From Kiritimatiellota bacterium (GTDB taxonomy: Bacteria; Verrucomicrobiota; Kiritimatiellia; JAAZAB01): a stretch of DNA of 6,259 bases. The stretch is taken from contig VSJD01000111.1 of the NCBI GenBank assembly GCA_008636095.1, positions 1 to 6,259 on the forward strand. Reading direction: 5' to 3'. The notes beneath the pieces are model-generated. The model searched no databases and was not told the origin of the DNA. It worked only from the letters and a program-made list of their open reading frames with translations. Below are positions 1 to 5,149 of the stretch, in pieces; within the stretch, counting starts at the first letter, position 1, and every line of letters begins with the position of its first letter. The translations under genes and the position numbers were made by a program.

Positions 1-24
1 TTATCACCCATCCCTCACTGTTTG

Positions 25-54
25 TCCGCCGTAGGCGGATCCGCCAATGGCGGA
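25..54. repeat. tandem pair of 15-nt hairpin units
   Basis: Two back-to-back inverted-repeat units have the form TCCGCC-NNN-GGCGGA. The loop is GTA in the first unit (25-39) and AAT in the second (40-54). The junction GGCGGATCCGCC (34-45) is itself a perfect 12-bp palindrome, so the element can fold as two small hairpins or as one long one. It starts 14 bp beyond the aminotransferase stop codon. It could act as a transcript-end stabiliser or weak terminator, but no T-run follows it on the minus strand. The unit-like build suggests a dispersed intergenic repeat family. That is inference, because only this one site is visible. Confidence 0.7.
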
Positions 55-67
55 AAATTCCATGCAT

Positions 68-994
68 TTAATTATGCTTGTCACAAAACTTCCGGGCCTG
101 GCCAACAATATCGAGACCGACAACCCGACTCCAAGCCGAAAACAGGCGCTTCGCTGCAGGACCGGGATAAGACGTCCCTATTTTTCTGCCGTCAATCATG
201 GAAATCGGAAGAATGCAGTAGGATGATGTTGTCCAGAATGCTTCCTCGGCATTATAGGCCTCATAAAGGGTCAGATCATCCTCAACCACCTTCATTCCCA
301 GCTTATTTGCCAGTTGGATCACATATTGCCGGCTGATTCCAACCAGAATATTACGGGGCTTGGGCGTATACAGTTTGTCATCCATGACAAAAAAGATATT
401 GGCGCCGGTACCCTCGGCAATGAACCCATCCGTATCCAGCATCAAAGCGAAGGCGTCTTTGTCAATCCGATTCGCATCCCGTTTGGACAGAAAATGCGGG
501 AAACGCGAACGGTTCTTCATCCGTTGTTCATAACATTGCGGCGGCGGCGTGCGGAACAAGGAGGTCACAACATGTTTGCCCTCCGTATAATATCTGGCGT
601 ATTCCCTGTGCGGCATGGCGCAGGTATAAGCAATGACGGTCGGAGTTTTATCCGTCTGCCCCAACAGGGGCATGGGAAACGTTTTGCCGGGCGTAACCTG
701 AATATTGGCCCAGATATCATCATCCTTATCAGTCAGATGGATATTGGCCTTAAGAATTTGATCGAGCACCTTATAATAATCCTGCCGCGTGAACAAACAG
801 CCTATGCCGGCATAACCCAACGAACGCCTGAGCCGGATCCAATGCTCTTCCGGCAAAAACCATTTATGCTTGAAAGTCCGCAACGATTCATAGAGCGTCA
901 CGCCATATAAAAAACCAATGTCGAAAATAGAAACCTTGGCCTTGCTTTCCGGAATCATTTCGCCATTGATATAAACCAATCTTTCCTTATTCAT
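68..994 (-). CDS. class IV PLP-dependent aminotransferase (branched-chain / D-amino-acid aminotransferase-like)
   Basis: The 308-residue protein is a normal length for fold-type IV aminotransferases such as IlvE and D-alanine aminotransferase, which move an amino group between an amino acid and a 2-oxo acid using pyridoxal phosphate. The N-terminus (INGEMIP, then VSIFDIGFLYGVTLYESLR at about 22-39) is the usual first block. By alignment with IlvE, Lys160 in QRMKNRSRF is the Schiff-base lysine. DTDGFIAEGTGANIFFV (187-203) holds the conserved Glu194 and the phosphate-binding loop, followed by LYTP, ILVGISRQYVI and a late TTSSYCILPISMIDG block. No signal peptide is seen, so the enzyme should be cytosolic. 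The ATG at 994 is preferred over the in-frame upstream start at 1036 because AGGAAG lies 6 nt before it. That start overlaps the preceding gene's stop by 8 bp, implying translational coupling as the last visible gene of the operon. The substrate cannot be told from sequence. The split transketolase upstream suggests a sugar-derived oxo-acid, which is inference. Confidence 0.93.
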   Translation of the reverse strand: MNKERLVYINGEMIPESKAKVSIFDIGFLYGVTLYESLRTFKHKWFLPEEHWIRLRRSLGYAGIGCLFTRQDYYKVLDQILKANIHLTDKDDDIWANIQVTPGKTFPMPLLGQTDKTPTVIAYTCAMPHREYARYYTEGKHVVTSLFRTPPPQCYEQRMKNRSRFPHFLSKRDANRIDKDAFALMLDTDGFIAEGTGANIFFVMDDKLYTPKPRNILVGISRQYVIQLANKLGMKVVEDDLTLYEAYNAEEAFWTTSSYCILPISMIDGRKIGTSYPGPAAKRLFSAWSRVVGLDIVGQARKFCDKHN

Positions 995-1853
995 TGTTTG
1001 CTTCCTTTCGCTTTGCAACCAGAGCGCCTGTCTCACAGGCCCAAATGGTTTTATATTGACTGAAAAGTTTCAGCAGTTTTTCCATTGTTTTGAATTCATC
1101 GGCAACATACATGCACAATGGGTGCATCAACACTGTCGCCAGCCCCCCTTTCTGCTCTATGGCAACAACCTGTTTTGTGACGATCTCACCCCATTCTTCA
1201 ATGGAGTAAGATTCTTTTGTCGGATCATCATGAAACGTCCAATTCCGTTTTTGCCGGGCAACATATTCCGGCGTACGGTGGGCATGATAGATGTGGTCAT
1301 GATCCATGATAATGTTCATCGGATGTGAAATCAGTCCTTCCGGCAATAGTTCCGGAAAAGGCTTGTGCCAGCTGAGATCATCCGAAATATACTTAATGCC
1401 GGCCTCGGCCAGGATCCGATAAGTGTGCTGATCATGTACCAAACCATGACTGCGCCAGGAAACCAGATTCCGGCCCAGTCTTTTTTCGGCAATCGCCAGC
1501 ATTTTGTCCACATCCCGCCGCTGACTGGCATAGGAGCCGTGGGACTGACTATGCGAAATTGAGATATTCCCGCTGACGGCCGCCCAGATTTTGGAAGCCA
1601 GACTGCGCGGAAGGCCGGCATAGGTATGGCCGCCAATTTCAACCAGCGCAGCCCCGGCGATCGGCTTGAACTCCTCCCATTGTTCAGCCAGGGTCGCCCC
1701 CGTCACATACAGCGTGCTTTTGATTTTATATCGTTCGCAAAGCCGAGCGTAATCGACCGAGATTTTCACTTCCGACAGATTGCGGTTTTTAACAAATAAT
1801 TGCTCATTGATCTTAAGCGAATCGTGATGCACATCTCCGGTTAAACAAATCAT
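987..1853 (-). CDS. NodB-fold polysaccharide deacetylase-like hydrolase, cytosolic
   Basis: The 288-residue protein looks like a divergent member of the NodB/polysaccharide deacetylase superfamily, metal-dependent enzymes on a (beta/alpha) barrel that usually hydrolyse N-acetyl or other amide bonds. LTGDVHHDS at 4-12 (Asp7, Asp11) replaces the usual TFDDG first motif. EIGGHTY (His76) and HSQSH (His101, His105) both resemble the metal-binding H(S/T)xxH motif. SWRSHG (Arg134) is followed by YRILAEAGIKYISDD, which matches the typical block after motif 3. VLMHPLC (His244) matches the late LxxH motif. The chain begins almost at the first motif with no signal peptide, so it should be intracellular and act on a small molecule, not on cell wall. 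The ATG at 1853 has only a weak AAAGAG upstream, and no other in-frame start fits between it and the previous gene, whose stop is 29 bp away. The open frame continues up to 2189, but those extra residues lie inside the transketolase gene and look spurious. The specific substrate is unknown. Confidence 0.82.
   Translation of the reverse strand: MICLTGDVHHDSLKINEQLFVKNRNLSEVKISVDYARLCERYKIKSTLYVTGATLAEQWEEFKPIAGAALVEIGGHTYAGLPRSLASKIWAAVSGNISISHSQSHGSYASQRRDVDKMLAIAEKRLGRNLVSWRSHGLVHDQHTYRILAEAGIKYISDDLSWHKPFPELLPEGLISHPMNIIMDHDHIYHAHRTPEYVARQKRNWTFHDDPTKESYSIEEWGEIVTKQVVAIEQKGGLATVLMHPLCMYVADEFKTMEKLLKLFSQYKTIWACETGALVAKRKEANNE
1001..1008 (-). promoter_or_regulatory. ribosome binding site deciding the aminotransferase start
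   Basis: On the minus strand this reads AAAGGAAG, ending 6 nt before the ATG at 994. It lies inside the 3' end of the deacetylase-like gene. It supports the 308-residue start over the longer in-frame alternative at 1036, which would overlap the previous gene by 50 bp. Confidence 0.7.
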
Positions 1854-1882
1854 GACTATCTCTTTGGTAAATGATATTGCCT

Positions 1883-2818
1883 TTACATTGCGGGAGACGA
1901 GGCAAGCGTGTCCTTGACCGCCTGGACAATGTGGCGCACACCCAGCCCGTACTGTTCGCGAAGCCAATCCTGGCTCCCCACTTTGCAGACATTCACATCC
2001 GGAAGCGTCAAGCGGCGGGTCCGAATGCCCAGGCCGCCGGCATCCATCAGCACTTCGGCTACGGCGCCGCCCATCCCGCCCATGGCGTTGTGCTCCTCCA
2101 CGGTGATAATGGCTCCGGTCTCCCTGGCTGAGCGCAGGATGGCGTCCTTGTCGATCGGTTTTACCGTATGCAGGCTGATGAGCCGGCACTGAACGCCGTC
2201 CGCCGCCAGCTGTTCGGCGGCCAGCTTGCAGTTATAACCGATCGTGCCGGTGAAAATAATCGTGGCATCCCGCCCGTCGCGGACGGTTAACGCCTTGCCG
2301 AACCGGAAATCTATCGGACCATCATGAACGGGAGGTTCTTTCTTGTATCCGCACCGGTAATAGACGGGACCCTCGTGGGCGATCATGGCGTGGACCGCCG
2401 CCTGCGCCTCGGCAAAATCGCACGGCGCCACCACCACCAGGTTCGGCAGGGCGCGCATGATGGCCAGATCCTCGGTGGAATGATGCGAGATGCCGAGCGG
2501 CCCATACGCCATGCCGCCGCCAATAATCACGATCTTGACATTGGCGTTGTGATAACAGACGTCATTCCGAATTTGTTCCAGACAGCGCAGGGTGGGGAAG
2601 TTGGCGATGGAGTAGGTGATGGCAATATTGCCTTCCATGGCCACGCCGCAGGCGATGCCGGTCATGGCCTGCTCGGCCACGCCGCAGTTGAAATAACGAT
2701 CGGGAAATGCCTGGGCAAACGGCTCGATTTCACCATAACCGATATCCGCCAGGATCATGAAAATGCGCTTGTCGCGTTGGGCGATGCTCAATAATTCCGT
2801 GTTAAATACCTTTCTCAT
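1883..2818 (-). CDS. transketolase, C-terminal subunit (split transketolase)
   Basis: The 311-residue protein carries the pyrimidine-binding and C-terminal domains of a thiamin-diphosphate transketolase. Split transketolases of about 270 plus 310 residues, as here, together equal a full-length enzyme of about 600-660. NCGVAEQAMTGIA (44-56) contains Glu49, the glutamate that activates the cofactor aminopyrimidine ring. SHHSTEDLAIMRALPN (111-126) is the usual substrate-side block. GPVYYR follows, and EEHNAMGGMGGAVAE belongs to the C-terminal Rossmann-like domain. With the upstream subunit it should move a two-carbon ketol unit from a ketose phosphate to an aldose phosphate in the cytosol. The ATG overlaps the upstream TGA by 4 bp (ATGA), and a strong GGAGGT sits 6 nt before it at 2825-2830, so the two halves are probably made in equal amounts. 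A 1-deoxyxylulose-5-phosphate synthase is less likely, as that enzyme is a single chain. The substrate may be non-standard. Confidence 0.93.
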   Translation of the reverse strand: MRKVFNTELLSIAQRDKRIFMILADIGYGEIEPFAQAFPDRYFNCGVAEQAMTGIACGVAMEGNIAITYSIANFPTLRCLEQIRNDVCYHNANVKIVIIGGGMAYGPLGISHHSTEDLAIMRALPNLVVVAPCDFAEAQAAVHAMIAHEGPVYYRCGYKKEPPVHDGPIDFRFGKALTVRDGRDATIIFTGTIGYNCKLAAEQLAADGVQCRLISLHTVKPIDKDAILRSARETGAIITVEEHNAMGGMGGAVAEVLMDAGGLGIRTRRLTLPDVNVCKVGSQDWLREQYGLGVRHIVQAVKDTLASSPAM

Positions 2819-3648
2819 TGCGCCACCTCCAGCTCCTTTAAGGCTTTCGCCAATTGCTCGTCATTGACCGCGCCGTAATGACTCGCCACCGTATTTTCCA
2901 TCCAGCTGACGCCTTTGCCTTTTATCGTCCGGGCCAATAGCCACGAGGGCTTGCCGGATACGAAGGGGACCTGGTTCAGCGCGGTTTCAATCTGAACATA
3001 ATCATGGCCGTCAATCTCCTGCACGGCCCAGCGGAAATCTTCCAGCTTGCGGGCAAAGGGCTCCATCTCGATTACGTCTTCCATCTTGCCGAGCGCCTGG
3101 ACCCGGTTATAATCCACGATGACGGTCAGATTGTCGAAATGATGCTGGGCGGCAAACGCGATTGCCTCCCAGGTGGATCCCTCGTTACAGTCGCCGTCGC
3201 TCAGCAGGCAGAAGACCCGGTGCTTTTTCCCCGCCTGCCGGGCGGCCAGCGCCATGCCCACGGCAACCGGCAGACCATGCCCGAGTGAACCGGTGGAAAA
3301 CTCAACCCCGGGAACATGGTGACTGATATGGCCGGAAAGTTTGCCGTTATCCAGGTAATATGTGTTAAGCCAGTCCTTGGGAAAGAATCCTCGTTCGGCC
3401 AGCACGGCATAGACGGCAGCGCCGCCGTGTCCTTTGCTGAGTATAAAGCGGTCGCGCTCGGGCCATTTTGGATCTGCCGGGTCAACCTTAAGGACGGAAG
3501 CGTACAGCACCGCCAGCAAGTCGGCCATGGAAAGCATGCTGCCGACATGGCCGCTTTTTCCGCGATGGGTCATCTGGAGGCAATGACAGCGGATGGCTTT
3601 GGCCAGGTCGCGATAGGCGACCGGGGTGTTCGTCCGGGGCTTTGGCAT
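2815..3648 (-). CDS. transketolase, N-terminal subunit (split transketolase)
   Basis: The 277-residue protein carries the pyrophosphate-binding domain of transketolase. The blocks are in order: RGKSGHVGSMLSMADLLAVLY (29-49, His34), LSKGHGGAAVYAVLA (His74), GSLGHGLPVAVGMALAA (His124), then SDGDCNEGSTWEA through VDYNR (150-182). The last is the GDG-to-N magnesium/ThDP motif, with Asp151 or Asp153 at one end and Asn181 at the other. The first glycine of GDG is Ser here, which is common in this half-length family. The ATG at 3648 has a clear AAAGGAG 9 nt upstream. It is the first gene of the four-gene operon and follows a 150-bp control region. It needs the C-terminal partner to make an active site. 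A housekeeping role is possible, but the deacetylase-like and aminotransferase partners point to a specialised pathway. Confidence 0.93.
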   Translation of the reverse strand: MPKPRTNTPVAYRDLAKAIRCHCLQMTHRGKSGHVGSMLSMADLLAVLYASVLKVDPADPKWPERDRFILSKGHGGAAVYAVLAERGFFPKDWLNTYYLDNGKLSGHISHHVPGVEFSTGSLGHGLPVAVGMALAARQAGKKHRVFCLLSDGDCNEGSTWEAIAFAAQHHFDNLTVIVDYNRVQALGKMEDVIEMEPFARKLEDFRWAVQEIDGHDYVQIETALNQVPFVSGKPSWLLARTIKGKGVSWMENTVASHYGAVNDEQLAKALKELEVAQ

Positions 3649-3689
3649 GACGCGCTGCTCCTTTCGTTGGTCCGGTTTGAGAACCTAAA

Positions 3690-3695
3690 TTTATA
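3690..3695 (-). promoter_or_regulatory. candidate -10 element for the transketolase operon
   Basis: Minus-strand TATAAA matches the sigma-70 -10 consensus at 5 of 6 positions and lies about 40 bp before the transketolase ATG. The best -35 position, 17-18 bp upstream, falls at the inner edge of the 21-bp palindrome and matches poorly. A competing pair is minus-strand TTGCAC (3741-3746) with CATATT (3718-3723) at 17-bp spacing. In either arrangement the palindrome overlaps the promoter. Confidence 0.35.
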
Positions 3696-3713
3696 TAATG
3701 GATAACTTCTGAT

Positions 3714-3734
3714 AAAGAATATGACATATTCTTT
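3714..3734. promoter_or_regulatory. perfect 21-bp palindrome, candidate operator
   Basis: The arms AAAGAATATG (3714-3723) and CATATTCTTT (3725-3734) are perfect reverse complements around a single central base. The site lies in the gap between the ROK regulator gene and the operon, 66 bp before the transketolase start, and overlaps the candidate promoter elements. AT-rich inverted repeats are typical targets of dimeric ROK repressors such as Mlc, NagC and XylR. A terminator role is unlikely because no T-run follows on the minus strand. The link to the adjacent regulator is inference from position. Confidence 0.6.
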
Positions 3735-3739
3735 TTAGG

Positions 3740-3751
3740 AGTGCAAGCACT
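3740..3751. promoter_or_regulatory. 12-bp palindrome, second candidate protein-binding site
   Basis: AGTGC-AA-GCACT has perfect 5-bp arms around a 2-bp centre, 5 bp upstream of the 21-bp palindrome in the direction of transcription. Its sequence differs from the larger site, so it would be bound by another factor or act as part of a promoter: minus-strand TTGCAC inside it could serve as a -35. The GCAAGC core recalls LacI-family sites, but no such regulator is visible here. Confidence 0.35.
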
Positions 3752-3759
3752 ATTTTTAT

Positions 3760-3787
3760 AAAAAAATGAGAGAGAGGGGGGGGTGGG
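3760..3787. other. homopurine/homopyrimidine tract
   Basis: The plus strand reads seven A, one T, a GA-alternating run, eight consecutive G (3776-3783), one T, then three G. This low-complexity tract lies 12 bp after the ROK stop codon. It could affect local DNA structure, or on the minus-strand transcript give an unstructured C/U-rich stretch. Long G runs are also prone to length error in sequencing. No function can be assigned. Confidence 0.5.
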
Positions 3788-3798
3788 TATTGCCCTGA

Positions 3799-5010
3799 TC
3801 ATGACGAAAACAAGGACTGCAGCGCCAGAATTCCGGCGCCCAGCAAGGCTCCGTTTTCACCCAGAGTTCCGGGGATAACACGTACAGCGTGGCGGAATGT
3901 GGGAATGCTGTATTCGGTCAAACCCTCGTTGACGGATTGGATAAACAACGGGCCCAATTCCACCATGTCGCCGGCCAGCACGATATGGGCGGGATTCAGA
4001 ACCTGCACCAGGTTGGCCAGCGCCAGGCCAAGCGTTTGGCCGGCTTCGGTTACGGCTGCTCTAATCGCCGGATTATCTCTGGTCAACAGGGCCGCCATGG
4101 CTGGAACCGGCAGTCGTTGTCGAGTCTGGCCTGTGATCTGTTGCATGTGCCGCCGTACGGGTTCCAGCGAAGATACGGTTTCCAGACATCCCCGCCGACC
4201 GCAGCGGCAGGGTAACCCCTGGCGGTCGATGATTATATGGCCAATTTCACCGGCCAGATGAGTCGCGCCGGTCTGGAGTTGACCTTGATTCACAATTGCA
4301 CAGCCGATTCCCACGCCGGCATCAACCAGAATAAAATTTTCCAGCGCACGGGCCGCTCCATACCACTGCTCGGCCAATGCCTTGGCGCGGGTAAACGTAT
4401 CGAAGAAAAAAGGCCCTTGATAGACGCCCTGAAACACATCGGGAATACAGACGCCTTTCCATGCGGGCAGATGGGTGCATTCGATTATCCGTTGTGTTTG
4501 GGTGTCATAAATACCCGGGAAAGCAAGTCCAATGCCCATGACTTTGACTTTGGATTGACGAAGCAGCTGATCGGCAATTTTGCGGAGGGTTTGTAACAAT
4601 GCTTTATGACTGCCTTCCCCGAATATTGGCGCCGAGATCTTATGCCGGATACGGCCTTCCAGGTCAATGACGGCTCCGTGCACGGCATCTTCTTTCAGAT
4701 AAATGCCGATGGCTTGCAGGACGCGGCTATTGAGTTGAAGCATCTGGCGAGGGCGGCCTCGATCAAGCGGGGCAAGCCCACAGGCTTTGATATACCGTTT
4801 TTTCAATAAGTCCCGAGTCAGATTGGTTACGGTTTTAGTATCCAATTTTAAGATGGCCGCCAATTCTACGCGGGAACTATGACCATGCAGATGGAGCTGT
4901 CGCAGCAGGGCCACTTCATTCATCCGTCTCATCCGCGGATGTGTACATACGGCGTTGATGATGGATGCTTTAGGTGTTTTCAGAAGCTTTCCTGTGCCTG
5001 TAGATCGCAA
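3799..5010 (-). CDS. ROK-family transcriptional regulator
   Basis: The protein is up to 403 residues, as expected for NagC/Mlc/XylR-type regulators. An N-terminal winged helix-turn-helix (about 33-75, including SSRVELAAILKLDTKTVTNL) is followed by a RGRPRQ linker and the two-lobed ROK ligand domain. MGIGLAFPGIYD, LVDAGVGIGCAIVNQG (228-243), GEIGH (254-258) and the zinc motif CRCGRRGC (Cys268, Cys270, Cys275, with His258) are all present. Where ROK kinases have E-N-D-A-N before ALAE, this protein reads D-T-F-T-R. The catalytic Asp is therefore Phe206 and the Asn is Arg208, so it should not be a sugar kinase. The 5010 start is a TTG with poor spacing. Alternatives are CTG at 4983 with AGGA 6 nt upstream, and ATG at 4932 without a clear ribosome site. 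An in-frame stop near 5078 with no ATG or GTG after it excludes a longer protein. It probably represses or activates the adjacent operon in response to a sugar, which is inferred. Confidence 0.9.
   Translation of the reverse strand: MRSTGTGKLLKTPKASIINAVCTHPRMRRMNEVALLRQLHLHGHSSRVELAAILKLDTKTVTNLTRDLLKKRYIKACGLAPLDRGRPRQMLQLNSRVLQAIGIYLKEDAVHGAVIDLEGRIRHKISAPIFGEGSHKALLQTLRKIADQLLRQSKVKVMGIGLAFPGIYDTQTQRIIECTHLPAWKGVCIPDVFQGVYQGPFFFDTFTRAKALAEQWYGAARALENFILVDAGVGIGCAIVNQGQLQTGATHLAGEIGHIIIDRQGLPCRCGRRGCLETVSSLEPVRRHMQQITGQTRQRLPVPAMAALLTRDNPAIRAAVTEAGQTLGLALANLVQVLNPAHIVLAGDMVELGPLFIQSVNEGLTEYSIPTFRHAVRVIPGTLGENGALLGAGILALQSLFSS
4987..4993 (-). promoter_or_regulatory. ribosome binding site-like element near the ROK gene start
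   Basis: Minus-strand AGGAAAG has its AGGA 6 nt before an in-frame CTG (4981-4983). A CTG start there would give a protein beginning MKTPKASIINAV, which resembles the usual ROK N-terminus. CTG starts are rare, so this is recorded as an option and the longer TTG-started frame is kept as the coordinate choice. Confidence 0.3.
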
Positions 5011-5025
5011 GCGCCCAAAACTTGC

Positions 5026-5067
5026 CCGCCGCAGTCCCGACCTCTCAAAGAGGCGTGACTGCGGCGG
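5026..5067. repeat. strong interrupted hairpin (11-bp outer stem, 5-bp inner stem)
   Basis: CCGCCGCAGTC (5026-5036) pairs perfectly with GACTGCGGCGG (5057-5067). Inside, CCTCT and AGAGG form a second stem with a CAA loop, separated by a small CCGA/CGT internal loop. On the minus strand the stem is followed after five bases by TTTT, so it might end transcription from the repeat-protein gene. It lies just upstream of the ROK gene, so it might instead fold in that gene's leader. It also has the look of a dispersed intergenic repeat. Confidence 0.6.
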
Positions 5068-5105
5068 ATTACGCGATCATCTTTCCCTGCGTGGCAAAGA
5101 CCCAA

Positions 5106-5134
5106 GGTCTTGCGGACTGAAAAGTCCGCAGACT
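5106..5134. other. GNRA-tetraloop hairpin downstream of the repeat-protein gene
   Basis: TGCGGACT (5111-5118) and AGTCCGCA (5123-5130) form a perfect 8-bp stem closed on the plus strand by a GAAA tetraloop. GTC/GAC pairs extend the stem past a one-base bulge at 5110. On the minus strand the loop reads TTTC. It begins 16 bp beyond the stop codon of the upstream gene, a usual place for a terminator or 3'-end stabilising stem, but no long T-run follows on the minus strand. Confidence 0.5.
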
Positions 5135-5149
5135 TCCTGACCTTACCTC

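Noticed and set aside
1..11. Possible minus-strand gene start (ATG at 9-11) at the left edge
   Set aside because: Only three codons fit inside the window and the purine-rich GAGGG abuts the ATG with no spacing, so it cannot be supported.
314..910. 198-residue plus-strand open frame
   Set aside because: It is antisense to the well-supported aminotransferase, with no recognisable domain and no ribosome site noted. The same reasoning applies to the other plus-strand frames across the operon and the ROK gene.
1854..2189. N-terminal extension of the deacetylase-like frame by 112 residues
   Set aside because: It runs through the transketolase C-terminal gene in another frame, has Arg/Gly-rich low-quality composition, and the family-like sequence begins at the ATG at 1853.
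1883..3648. The split transketolase as part of the sulfoquinovose sulfo-transketolase pathway
   Set aside because: That pathway does use a split transketolase, but none of its other sulfo-sugar genes is visible here, and the deacetylase-like and aminotransferase partners do not fit it.
3714..3734. The 21-bp palindrome as a Rho-independent terminator of the ROK gene
   Set aside because: The stem is AT-rich, the central spacer is one base, no T-run follows on the minus strand, and the ROK stop is 65 bp away.
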